Below are positions 23,655 to 34,994 of a stretch of DNA of 64,000 nucleotides, piece after piece. Positions within the stretch are counted from its first letter, which is position 1, and the number at the start of each line of letters is the position of its first letter. The notes under the pieces were generated by a model. That model was not told the DNA's origin. It was given only the letters and a program-made list of their open reading frames with translations, and searched no databases. The stretch spans positions 2,501 to 66,500 of the forward strand of contig CAUYUJ010005603.1 of NCBI GenBank assembly GCA_963575745.1, read 5' to 3'. The position numbers and the translations under genes are program-made. The DNA is from Prorocentrum cordatum. Lineage: Eukaryota > Sar > Dinophyceae > Prorocentrales > Prorocentraceae.

Positions 23655-23725
23655 TTCCAGTGTTACAGTTCTGCTTCTTGCTGGTTACTGTAACTAGTTG
23701 ACTTCTTGCTGGTTACTGTAACTAG
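23655..23725. repeat. 31-bp tandem repeat, two copies
   Basis: Two adjacent copies of a unit containing CTTCTTGCTGGTTACTGTAA followed by CTAGTT. Confidence 0.9.
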
Positions 23726-23824
23726 TTAATTGACCGCGCGAGGGGGGGGAGGCCCAAACGGGATTTTTAGCACCCCCTGGGCGCGTTGTCTGAATTGCTG
23801 GGGGAGCTCGAAATCGACACCCGT

Positions 23825-24050
23825 CAAGCAAATCCGCGGGGTCAGGGTCCAAAAACACATGGGATTTGACACATTTCTGAAATTCGGTGCCACCCCTCAC
23901 GCAGATCCGCGGGGTCAGGGTCCAAAAACACATGGGATTTGTCACATTTCTGAAATTCGGCGCCACCCCTTACGCAGATCCGCGGGGTCAGGGTCCAAAA
24001 ACACGGGGGATTTGCCACATGTCTGAAATTCGAACCCATCACGCACATCC
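23825..24050. repeat. 73-bp tandem repeat, three copies
   Basis: ATCCGCGGGGTCAGGGTCC recurs at 23832, 23905 and 23978, an exact 73-bp spacing, with the rest of the unit conserved. Confidence 0.95.
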
Positions 24051-24170
24051 ATCGCAAGGCGTGGTAACCCAAACTGCGAGAACTCCCTCGGCCCTTTTAA
24101 TCGCAAGGTGTGGTAACCAAGCCCGTACACCATACACGTCTTACCAATCGCCAGGTGTGGTAACCCCTCT
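24049..24170. repeat. ~50-bp tandem repeat, three copies
   Basis: ATCGCAAGGTGTGGTAACC and variants occur near 24050, 24100 and 24147. Confidence 0.88.
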
Positions 24171-24564
24171 TGTGATCAGTTGGTTTTGCTGATTGCGTTC
24201 GGCTTCGCATGAAGTTTCGATACTGCTTCACAACAGCGCCAAGGCCTCATGACTTAGCTCTTCCATGGCCCATTCTCCGAGAGAGGGGGCCGGCGGCAGG
24301 GGGCGAAGCCCTTACGGATAATCCACCCAAAGGGGGTGTGATCGAAAATTGCTCACTGCGTGGAGCTCCCCATATGTGCATCTCATGTTTATGATATGTC
24401 TTAGTGAACGTTTATCTATGAATGCCTGACTGCCTGACTATAGGAGCGCGTCCACGTGGTCCAGGTCCGACGAAGACGGTTTAACACCGATGTGTTTGAG
24501 TATGAGTGAGCGTGAGGCTTGAATACGACGGAATCTGCGCCCATCCTCTTCGTTCATCCTCCTC

Positions 24565-24990
24565 ATAGGTCATAGCGATGACGTGGGAGGTTTGGGTGAC
24601 TTGGGAGACTCGGGGAACGTGGGAGACTTGGGAGACGTGGTAGACTTAGGGGCCTTGGGAGCCTTGGGAACTTCGGGGGACTTGGGAGACATGGGGCACT
24701 CGGGAGACTCGGGAGACTTGGGAGGCTTGGTAACCTTGGGAGACATGGGAGACTTGGGCGGCATGGGAGACTTGGTCGCCCCGGGAGGCTTGACAGACTT
24801 AGGAGACTCGGTAGTCGTGCTGAGAGACATGGAAGACGTGGGAGACTTACGGGACGTTGGGGATTTTAGAGATGTGGGTGGGGGGTGGGGCATGGAAGAC
24901 ATGGGACACTTGGGAGACGTGGGAAGCTTGGGAAGCGTGGGAAGCTTGGGCGACTTAGGAGACCTGACAGACTTGGGAGATGTGGGAGAC
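24565..24990 (+). repeat. 9-bp degenerate minisatellite (GGAGACTTG)
   Basis: About 45 degenerate copies of GGAGACTTG and variants such as GGAGACGTG. The open plus frame (GDLGDVVDLG) is a translation artefact of the 9-bp period. Confidence 0.95.
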
Positions 24991-24994
24991 GTTC

Positions 24995-25485
24995 AACGCC
25001 CCGCCTGAGACAACCTCACAATCTGCTCTCCAAGCGAAGGAGGTTGGGGCAGAAAACAAGCAAACCGCTTGAGACATCCCCACTAAACGGCCGCGACCGG
25101 GACCGTGTCATACCCCTCGGCGGTTCCCCTTAGGGGCGTTGAAACCAGCGCCCCGCCTGAGACATCCTCACAATCTGCTCGGAAAGCGAAAGATGTTGGG
25201 ACAGAAAACAAGCAAGCCGCTTGAGACATCCCCACAACATTGATGCGAACGGGACCGTGAAAACACCCCTGGCGGCCCCCGTTAGGGATGCTAAAGCCAG
25301 CGCCCCGCCTGAGACATCCTCACAATCTGCTCGGATAGCCGAGGACGTTGAGACAGACAACAAGCAAACCGCCTGAGACATCCCCACAAAACGGCCGCGA
25401 ACGGGACAGTGAAAACACACCTGGCGGCTCCCCTTAGGGGGGCTGAAGCCAGCGCCCCGCCTGAGACGTCCTCACAATCTGCTGT
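24995..25485 (+). repeat. 152-bp satellite, about three copies
   Basis: AGCGCCCCGCCTGAGACATC recurs at about 24995, 25147, 25299 and 25451, each 152 bp apart. Units include a CTGAAACC or CTGAAGCC word just before the anchor. Confidence 0.95.
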
Positions 25486-25740
25486 GTGTGTGTGATAAAG
25501 CAGACAATGTGTGTGTGTGGGATAAATCAGACAATGAAAAGGTCTGAGTACGAGCAAGTCTGAATATGAGTAAGTATGGGAACAAGTCTGAGGATTAGTT
25601 AGTCTGGACATGCGTGAGTCTCAGCATGCGTAACTCAGAGTAGGAGTAGGTCTGAGTATGAGTAGGTCTGAATATGAGTAAGTTTGTGTTTGAGTAAGTC
25701 TGGGCATCAGTACACCTGAGTGTGCGTAAGTCTGGGTATG
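25485..25740 (+). repeat. TGAGTATGAGTAAGTC array
   Basis: Degenerate ~12-18-bp units of GAGTAAGTCTGAGTATG type. The same array follows the satellite at 63235-63365. Confidence 0.9.
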
Positions 25741-26200
25741 AGGAGGAGGAGAAGAAAAAGAGGGAGAAGGAGTAGGAGGCGTCCAAGTAATAACAATAAC
25801 CCCATCTTAGGATATGGGGAACAAAAAGACGGGTATCGAGGGTACGGTGGGCTCGTTTTGAATGACACACGAGCAAGTAAGAGCGAACAGTCCTATACTG
25901 AGTGGTGTTGTTGCTGCTGTTGTTGGGGTGATTGTGATTGCTGTTGCTGTTGAAAAAGGCGAACTCTCACTTTTACAAAACTATTAGTGTCGATCCCCCT
26001 TTGCCAAGTAACCATTCCATGCGCTGCAAATCGAAGTATGAAGTATTATCCTGGGGTTCGCGCCCTGGTTTTCCAAAACCATCCTGTGGTGTTGGGTCCT
26101 CGTTTTGAAGAGACAACGCCCCGATGTTCTTTCCTTCCTCTCCTCCGCTGCTCGTCCTCATCCCGCTCCGCTTCCTCCTCCTCCTCCTCCTCCTCCTCCG
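25741..26200 (+). repeat. Dispersed tail and core region, degenerate copy
   Basis: GGGTATCGAGGGT near 25831 and GAGCGAACAGTC near 25880 match the tail sequences at 38610 and 51260. TTGTTG repeats follow, then a core variant (CTATTAGTGTCGATCCCCC) near 25980 and a TCC run at 26173-26205. No gene. Confidence 0.75.
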
Positions 26201-26209
26201 CCCTCTCCC

Positions 26210-29200
26210 CTTGCACCCGTCACGCTCTCCGTGGCCACATAGGCAGCCCCACCGAGGACCCCAATTGCTGCGTTCGCACGCGCCCACCGCACGCATTTCG
26301 GTACACCCGTCACACGCTTCGTGACCCCATAGCCAACTCCAAAAAAGTGGCTGCGCTGGCACGCGCCCAACACACCCACTTCGGCACGCCATGTTCTACA
26401 CGCTTCGCGACCTCATAGCCAGCTCCACCGACGGCGGTGGCCCCCATCCCTTACGCCTCCCGCGCGTTTCGTGGCCGCGCGGGCGGCTCCGCCGAAGAGC
26501 CCGGCGGCTGCGTTCGCGCGCGCCCACCGCGCCCGCGTCGGCACGCGCCTCATACGTTTCGCGCCCCCATCGGCAACTCCACCGAAAGCCCTAATGGTTG
26601 CGTTCGCAAGCGATCGCCGCGCATATTTCGGCACGCCCCTTACGCTATTCGCGGCCCCTTAAGCAGCTCCGCCGGAAGCTTCAGAGGCTGCGTTCGCGCG
26701 CGCCCACGGCGCCAATTTCGGCGCGCCCCCCACGCGCTTCGCGGCCCCATGGGCAGCTCCGCCGAAGGCCCAAGTGGCTGCATTCGAATGCGCCCACCGC
26801 GCTAGTTTCGGCACGCCCCCCCGCGCGCTTCGTGGCCCCATCGGGGGCTCCACCGACGGCCCCAGCGGTTGCGTTCGTATGCGCGCACCGCGCCCTGTGG
26901 CACACCCCTCACGCGCTCTGCGGCCCCATAGGGAACCCCACCGACGGCCCCAGCAGTTGCGTTCGCACGCGCCCACAGCGTGCATTTCTGGCACGCTCCT
27001 CGCGCGCTCTGTGACTCCACCGACGGCCCCGTTCGCATGCGCCCGCCGCGCATTTTGGCGCACCCCTCGCACGCTTCGTGGCCCCATGGGGACCTCCACC
27101 GACGGCCCCACTGGCTGCTGAAGTTCGCGTGCGCCCACTGCGCGCCCCTCGCACGTTTCATGGCACCATAGGGAGCTCCACCGAGGGACCTGCTGGCTGC
27201 CTTCGCACGCGCACACCGTACTAACTTCGGCACACCCCTCACACGCTTCGTGGCCCAATAAGGGAGCTCCACAGACGGACCCAATGCCAGCGTTCGCATG
27301 CGCCCGCCGAATCCATTTCTGAGCACGCCCCGCACGCCTTTCGTGGCTCATAGGGGGCTTCGCCGACGGTCCCAGTGGCTGCGCTCGCATGCGCCAGCCG
27401 CACCCACGTCGGCCCTCCCCGCACACGCTTCGTGGCCTCATAGGGAGCCCCACCGGAAGTGCCAGCGGCTGTGTTCGGATGCGCCCACCGCACCCGACTT
27501 GGCACATTCCTCGCACGTTTGGCGGCCCCATCGGGAGCTCCACCGACGGTCCCCACAGCTGCGTTCGCATGCGCCCGCCGCGCATTTGGGCGCACCCCTC
27601 GCACGCTTCGTGGCCCCATGGGGACCTCCACCGACGGCCCCACTGGCTGCTGTCGCGTGCGCCCACTGCGCGCCCCTCGCACGTTTCATGGCACCATAGG
27701 GAGCTCCACCGAGGGACCTGCTGGCTGCCTTCGCACGCGCACACCGTACTAACTTCGGCACACCCCTCACACGCTTCGTGGCCCAATAAGGGAGCTCCAC
27801 AGACGGACCCAATGCCAGCGTTCGCATGCGCCCGCCGAATCCATTTCTGAGCACGCCCCGCACGCCTTTCGTGGCTCATAGGGGGCTTCGCCGACGGTCC
27901 CAATGGCTGCGCTCGCATGCGCCAGCCGCACCCACGTCGGCCCTCCCCGCACACGCTTCGTGGCCTCATAGGGAGCCCCACCGGAAGTGCCAGCGGCTGT
28001 GTTCGGATGCGCCCGCCGCACCCGACTTGGCACATTCCTCGCACGTTTGGCGGCCCCATCGGGAGCTCCACCGACGGTCCCCACAGCTGCGTTCGCATGC
28101 GCCAGCCGCGCCCATTTTGGCACACCCCTTAGACGCTTCGCGGCCCCATAGGGAGCTCCACCGACGGCCCCAGCGACTGCGTTCGCATGCGCCCACCGCG
28201 CCATTTGTGGCACGTTTTTTGCAGCCACATAGGGAGCTCCACCGACGGCCCCAATGGTTGCATTCGCCCGCGCCCGCTGCCACATTTCTGGCACATCCCT
28301 CGCGCGCTCTGCGGCCCCATGCGGAGCCTCGCCGACGCCCCAGCGGCTGCGTTCGCATGCGCCCTCTGAGCGCATGTTTGGAACACCCCTCGCGCGCTCT
28401 GCGGCCCCACCGGCGGCCCCAGCGGCTGCGTTCGCACGCGCCCGCCGCGCGCGTTGTTGATGCGCCCCTCACAGGCTTCGCGGCTCCATAGGGAGCTTCA
28501 CCGACGGACCAGCGGCTGCTTTCGCACGCGCCCACCCCGCCGATTGCGGCACGCCCCTCACGCGTTTCGTGGCCCCATAGGGAACTCCACCGACGGCCCC
28601 AGTGGCTGCCTTCGCAGGCGCCCACCGTGCACATTTTGGCACGCCCTGGGCACGTCTCTGCCCTATAGGGAGCTCCGCCGACGGCCCCAGTGGCTGCGTT
28701 CGCATGCGCCCACCGCGCGCATTTCGGCACGCCTCTCGCGCGCTTCGTGGCCCCGTAGGCAGCTCCGCCGACGGCCCTAGTGGCTGCGTTCGCATGCGCC
28801 CGCGCCCATTATGGCACGCCCCTCTCGCGTTTCGTGACCCATAGGTCGCTCCACCGACGGCCCCAGTGGCTGTGTTCACGTGCATTCTGGCACACCCCTC
28901 GCATGCTTCGTGGCCTGGGGGCCCCACCGAAGGCGCCAGTGGCTACGTTCCTTGCGCCCACCGCGCCCATCTTAGCACGCCCCTTCATAGGTCCGCGGCC
29001 CCGCAAGGAGCTCCACCAACGGCCAGGAGTGGCTGCGTTCGCACGCGCCCGCCGCGCGCATGTTTGGCACGCCCCTCACGCGCTTCGCGGCCCCATCGGG
29101 AGCTCCACCGACGGCCGCAGTGGCTGCGTTCGCATCCGCCCGCCGCGCCCATTTGGCATGCCCCTGGCACCTTTCGCGGCGCGCAAGGGGCTCCACCGAC

Positions 29201-29780
29201 GGCCTCAGCGATTGCGTTTGCATGGGCCCACCGCGCCCAGCACGGCATGCCCCTCACGCGCTGCGTGCCCCCACCGGCCCCCCCCCGATGGCCGCGGCGG
29301 CTGCGCTCGCGCGCGGCCACCGCGCACATTTTTCGGCGCATCTCCCCCACGCCCCACGGCCCCATGGGGAGCTCCAGCGGCTGCGTCCCCATGCGCCCGC
29401 CGAACTTATGTTGGCGCGCCACTCGCGCGTTTCGCGGCCCCATGGGAAGCCCCACCGACGGCCCCAATCGTTCGCATGCGCCACCCCGCGTATTTCGGCA
29501 CACCCCTCACGCGTCGTGGCCCCATAGGGAACTCCACCGAAGGCCCTGGCGGCTGCGTTCGCATGCGCCCACCGCGCGCATTTCGGCACGCCCCTCGAAC
29601 GCTCTTCGGCCCTATGGGGAGCTTCACCGACGGCCCCAGTGGCTGCGTTCGCACGCGCCCACCGCGCATATTTCGGCACGCCTCTCGCGCGCTTCGTGGC
29701 CCCATGGGCGGCTCCACCGGCGGCCCCAGCGGCTGCGTTCGCTGGCGCCCGCCGGAGCTCCTCCGAATGCGGCGCGTACA
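26210..29780 (+). repeat. ~90-bp GC-rich satellite with 529-bp higher-order repeat
   Basis: About 40 degenerate copies of a unit containing GGCTGCGTTCGCATGCGCCC and CTTCGTGGCCCCATAGGGAG. A block near 27050-27580 is repeated almost exactly 529 bp further on (27580-28105). Long ORFs on both strands are by-products of unit lengths near multiples of three. Confidence 0.93.
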
Positions 29781-30960
29781 ACGACGGTACTCACAGCTGC
29801 GCATGGTTGGACACTTCGCCAATCTAATTTTGAACAGCGGAAAACGAAAGACACCAAGAAGAATGGTTGGCCCCCGCACTACAACAACAAAACAACAACG
29901 TCTCCCGCCTCACACTTCCGCGTCAACATATACCAACATCGCGCTCTCGCACGGGACTTCCTCGCAATGCATACAAGAATCGCGCTCTTGCGTGGGACTT
30001 CTTCACGGGCCATGCAGACGCCGTGCCCTCGACGCTCGACAATCGCGCTCTCGCCGTGGCCTTTCTCCTCGGGCATCGCGCGATCGCTCGGGCCCCCCTG
30101 GCGATTCACGCAGGACTCACGCGTCAGCAACCCGCCTACTTGACCTGGCCGCCTGGGCTCCCCTTCTCGGCCTGCCTGCTTGGGTCTGCCCGCCTGATCT
30201 GCCCGTCAGGCTCTGCCGCGCGCCCCGCCCCCCCCCCTTTCCATCCGCCCCCGCTTCCCCTGCGCCAGGGGCGGCGCTGCGCGCGCGCGGCAGGCGGGGG
30301 GGATGTACACCCGATGGGGGGCGATATCGAAGATGCAGATGGCGGGCGCCGAGGGTTTGGAATCTGCGCTTTGAATGGCGCGCGACCAGGTTGGTGCGAA
30401 CAGTCTTCCAATGATGGTTGTTGTTGTGGTTTGTTGTTGATGAAATGTTTGTCGTTGGCGTCGTCGCTGTGGCCGTTGGTTTTGCATTCTCCGAATGCGC
30501 GTTGCTGCCCGCCCGCATCGGGTGACCAGCGCGCGCTTTTAAGTGAAGTTCTCCCCGTCGGGGCTCGCTCTTTCACCGGGGCAGCTCGGCGTCGCCAGAC
30601 TGCGCCGCTGGCCCCCGAGCTGCAGCGGCAAAGGCCCCCGCCTGATACCTCGTCGCAAAGCATTCCAACCTCGCGCTCTCGCGCGGGACTTCCTCGCAGC
30701 GCGCACGAGAATCGCCCCGCCGCGTGGGGCTTCCCCGCGATGCATTCGGGCGCCGCGCCCTCGGCGCTAAAGCATCGCGCTCTCGCCGTGGCCCTTCTCG
30801 CAAATAAATTGAAATCGCGCGATCGCTCGAGGCCCCTCTCGCAATTCATACGGGGCTGGCGCTTCAACAACCCGCCAGCTCGACCTGACCGCGTGAGCCC
30901 GCCTTCCCGACCCGCCCGCTTTGGCACGCCCGCTCGATGAGCCCGATCCGGCCCCGCGCC
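29780..30960 (+). repeat. Two consecutive dispersed-family copies
   Basis: Each holds the ~40-bp CGGGACTTCCTCGCAATG-type minisatellite, then CGACCTG and CCCGCCTGATCTGCCCGTC words. The first is followed by a GGCGGGCGCCGAGGGTTTGG tail (near 30340) and a GTT-rich stretch (30418-30445), after which the minisatellite starts again near 30600. Confidence 0.82.
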
Positions 30961-31049
30961 CCGCCCCCCCCCCTGCCCCGTTGCACGCGGCAGGCAGGGG
31001 AGAAACGGGGCGCGATCGCAAAACGAGAAGGAAATCCATAGTGTTCTCA

Positions 31050-32720
31050 ATGAAATCGATCAGAACCCTTAGAAAATCCTTCATATCCCTTGCGGAACCC
31101 ATCGGATTCCTCCAGAAACCTCTAAGATTCCCGAGGAACACGCAGCCCCAGCGACAAGCTTGGCAACGCGCAGCCCAAGCGACGCGCTCGGCAATGCGCC
31201 GCCCCAGTGACGCGATTGAGCGCGGCCGGATTTCTGCGGGAACCCATCGGGTTGCCCGCGACCTCTATCGGCGTCCTTTTGGAAAGCCATTGGATCTCTT
31301 AGGGCATATACGGGATTTCTTGAGCATGATATCTTCCCTTTAGGAATGTCAGTGGATACCTTGGCCAAAGCATCGGGTTCCTCGGGGCTTTCAGATTCTT
31401 CGGACATGCACAGGAGTTCTTTCCTAGGACATCCATAGTACTCCTGAAGACATCTACAGAAAACCTGAGGAACTCCATGGGGGACCACTCGGAATTCTCA
31501 AAGCAATCAACAGGAGGGGGATAAGACGGAGGAGCCCCAGGGCCGGTTTGGGAAATTCACTTCGGTTCGGGACCTTCGGTCTTTTGATGTGTAAACTCAA
31601 TTCTTTTTAAACAAACACGTTCAGTGGCGCACGCGTCATCCATGGCGGCTCATTTGCGGCGATGGGGCAACGAAAAAAACGGGGGTGAAAAGTTCGGGCT
31701 GGGCGCACATGAAAGAGGGACGAGCGCCCCTCGGGAAATCGAGAGGTTCTTTGCGAAGTTGTGAGCGTCCCAAGGACACCCGGCGGATTCCTCGGACCCC
31801 TTAGGAACCCCATCGGAATCCGAAGGACATCCATTGGATTCCTTTGGACATTCATAAGATTCCTTCGGCAATCAAGAATGCCCCATCGGACATCCATGGG
31901 ACCCCTGTGATAACCCACAAAAGTCCCATCGGACATCCATAAGATTCCTTCGGACATCTATAGGATTCCCTAGCACAGCAATCGGATCCCTTAGGGCATC
32001 CACACGAATCCTCAGAACATCCTCGCGATGCCTTCGGGGCCCCTTTGGATTCCTGCGGATATTCAAAAGATTCTCCCGGACAACCATATGATTCCTTCGG
32101 CAATCTACAGGAATCCTCTGGACACCCATATGATTCTTTTCTGGAAACCCATGAGATTCCTGAGGACATGCGCACGATTCTTCAATTAAAATATAGGGAC
32201 CCTTCGGATATCTGTAGTAATCCTTAGGACATCCACCGGACCCCTGAGGCAATCTATCGGGCCCCATCGGAAATCGATCGGGTTCTTTTGATAGGTTATG
32301 GGGCTCCAGAGGAAACCCATGATTTTCCTACTGCAATCCATGGGAGTCTGTAGGGCATCCATGGGGGTATGTAGGGGATCCATCGGGCTCCTTGGGGCAT
32401 GCATCGGATTGCTTGGAGGATCTAGGAACTCGAAGAGGAAACCCATGGGATTCCCACTGCAATCCATGATATTCATTGGGACATCTAAGAGATTCCTAAG
32501 GGATTCCATCGGGCCCCCTCGAGCAGCCATCGGGTTCCTTAAAGAATCGATCGGCTTCCTTCGGACATCCATCGGGTTCCCTAGGCAATCTATGGGAATC
32601 CTTGGGGCATCCACAAATCCATGGGAATCCGCTGGGCCCCATGGGAACACCATGTGATCCCGTGTGCAAGCCATGTGATTCGTTCGGAAATGCATCGGCG
32701 CCCCTGGGGCACACATCGGG
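31050..32720 (+). repeat. ~24-bp minisatellite, orientation 1 (GATTCCTTCGGACATCCAT)
   Basis: Degenerate units such as GGATTCCTTCGGACATCCAT, interrupted at 31500-31740 by unrelated sequence. Near 31145-31220 a different ~27-bp unit (CAGCCCAAGCGACGCG) is repeated three times. Confidence 0.88.
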
Positions 32721-33130
32721 CAATTCCTCATGAATCCGACATAATAGTTTTGAAAGCGTAGAGAAAGCACATGTTAACTTCAAACCCCAACCAGTCACCC
32801 TTAAGATCTCACGTTAGATTCCAAATGCAAATCGCTACTCTTCCATCGACGACAATGCAAAGTTCGCAACGCGCGCGTCCGCGAGCGAGCGCGCGCCCGA
32901 TCGGGTGGCACACGCGCGGGCGGGCCACCCGAAATACCGTTGGTCACTGTGGTTCACTTTAAGACTCCAGGCTAGCATGGGGACTTGCCAATTGCGGGCC
33001 ATGCGCAACTCGCCACGCGCGCGTACGCGCGCGCGCGTGGCGACACCTGTATCGCCCACAATGGAAAAGCTGTGATGTTGGCCTGGGAGCTTGATGCTGA
33101 CCGATTAGATTATGCAGTTAACGTGCGTGT
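32720..33130. other. Spacer at minisatellite strand switch, with two hairpins
   Basis: No gene. A hairpin with an 8-bp stem (CGGGTGGC / GCCACCCG) lies at 32902-32931. A longer CG-alternating palindrome (CGCCACGCGCGCG ... GCGCGTGGCG) is at 33011-33042. The arrays on either side have opposite orientation. Confidence 0.8.
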
Positions 33131-33815
33131 TTCGGGTGTTTTCCAACATGAATAAGATCCCAGGGATGTCGCAAGGATCCTTCGTGATGTCCTCAAGGAT
33201 CTTATGGATGCCCCAAGGAATCGGATGGAGGTCCTAAAGGATCCGATGTGCTAAGGATTCCGATATCCTCAGGCATCCAACGGGTGTGCAAAGGAATCCT
33301 ATGAATTTGCTTCGGGATCCTACAGAGAGTTCTACTGATTTGCTGAGGGCCCTATGGATGTCTGAAGAAATCATGTGGATTTCCTCCGGGGACCCGCAGG
33401 ATTTCCCCAGGAATTCAATGAATGCCCGAAGGAATCCCATGGGTTCTTGTATGATCATATTTATTACCGAAAGAATCTGATGGATGTCCAGAAAAGAACC
33501 CGATGGACTTCTTACGGAATCCGATGTTTTAGCGTATCCGATGGGTGCCCTGAGGGGCCCTATAGATTGCTAAAGGAATCGTGTGGCTGTCCAACGGATT
33601 CCTACAGATGTCCGAAGTAATCCGATAGACCGCCTAAGGAACCCGATTGATGTCCAAAGGATTCCTATGGACTCCCGAAGGAATCGTTTAGATGTCCGAA
33701 GGGTTCCCAAGGATGTCCTCAGGGATCGCATGAATGTCCTGAGGGATCGCATGGATGTCCGACGGACGCCTATGGATTTTGAATGGAATCTTGTAGATGC
33801 CCCGAGGATTCTGCC
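33130..33815 (-). repeat. ~24-bp minisatellite, orientation 2 (ATGGATGTCCGAAGGAATC)
   Basis: Units are the reverse complement of those at 31050-32720, for example ATGGATGTCCGAAGG near 33605 and 33750. Confidence 0.88.
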
Positions 33816-33829
33816 ACTCAACATAAAGA

Positions 33830-34330
33830 GAGCAACTTCGATTCGCAACCTTCCACAACGATAATCAAGTTCGGCCGTGCCGCCCCTCTTTCCTGACCAA
33901 ATCTGCTTTGGCCGTCGACGGTAGTCACTCAATGGTTAAATAGCGGGGGGGGGGGTAGAATTCATCGCCGGGGGCGCGGGGCTGCGCGGGTCGCATGGCG
34001 CGCGAGCAGATGGGAACGAGCAATCTTAACATTATGCTTATGAAGAATAACTACTTCAGAAGAATAAGTCCTACGGAAGAATAGCAGGGCTCGACCAGAA
34101 CAGTGTTTTCTGTTCACGTTTCGTTTTCGTTTGAAAACGAAGTTTGAGCGAAAACGTCGGCCGGCGTCGCGCGGGCCGTTCTGGAACAAAACAGCGGGTG
34201 AACAAAACAGCGGCCCCCGAGCAGCCGAAAACGAAACGCATAACAGAACGGTGGCACGGCCGCGGGCCACCAACAAAACGGAAAAAATTAACGAGCGAGC
34301 GCCAAGGAACAACGACGACGACGACGAGTC
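33830..34330. repeat. Degenerate dispersed core and AACAAAACGG-type repeats
   Basis: 33960-34080 resembles the tail/core (GATGGGAACGAGCAATC, AAGAATAACTACTTC). 34110-34290 is a degenerate array of GAACAAAACAGCGG words, a relative of which lies at 37690-37900. No gene. Confidence 0.65.
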
Positions 34331-34439
34331 AAGTGAAGGTTTAAGCAGCGAGAGCGCGAGTAACAATTTAGGCGGAGATCTAGATAATGATAAAGATTTA
34401 ATCCGCGAGGGAGCGAGTGACGATTTAGGTGGAGATCCT

Positions 34440-34985
34440 AGCACAACCCCCCAGCACACTCTCGCACAGCACGACCTCCAGCACAACCCCCCTCCGCACA
34501 ACCCCCCTCCGCAAAATCCCCCAGCAAACACACCCAGCACTACCCCCAACACAAACCTCCAGCGCAATCACCCAGCACATACCCCAAGCACAACCCCCCA
34601 CCAGCACAACTCCTCAGCACAACCCCCCCAGCACAACCCCCCAGCACAACCCCCCCCCCTCCAAGCACGACCCCCCAGCACAACTCCCCAGAGTAGCACA
34701 ACCCCCCAGCAGAAACCCCTGGCACAACCCCCCCCAGCACACACACCCCAGCACAACCCCCCAGCACAACCTCCCAGCACACCCCCCCAGCACAATCCCC
34801 CAGCACAACCCCCCAGCACAACCCTCCTGCACAACTCCCAGCACAACCCCCTAGCACAACCTTCCGCACAACCCCCCGCACAACCCCCCAGCACAACCAC
34901 CCCACCACAACCCCCGGCACACACCCCCAGCACATCCCCCCAGCACAACCCCCCGGCACAACCTGCCAGCACAACCCCTGGAGAG
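34440..34985 (+). repeat. ~13-bp minisatellite CAGCACAACCCCC
   Basis: About 42 copies. This is the C-rich orientation of the array that continues G-rich from 34995. Confidence 0.95.
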
Positions 34986-34994
34986 CCAATTTAG

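Larger units (their letters stand above)
24350..25820 (+). repeat. Long dispersed repeat block, copy 1 (contains 152-bp satellite)
   Basis: It begins CACTGCGTGGAGCTCCCCAT and ends near CATCTTAGGATATGG. The same start, satellite, GAGTATGAGTAAGTC array and end recur in the same orientation at 61750-63460. Contents differ in copy number: about three satellite units here, about nine there. Confidence 0.88.

Noticed and set aside
24995-25485. CRISPR-like regular repeats
   Set aside because: The units are 152-bp satellites with no short-repeat/unique-spacer alternation, in a eukaryotic genome with no cas genes.
26659-30414. Ala/Arg/Gly-rich ORFs of 200-540 codons on both strands
   Set aside because: They lie in the ~90-bp satellite and overlap each other on opposite strands with no motif.
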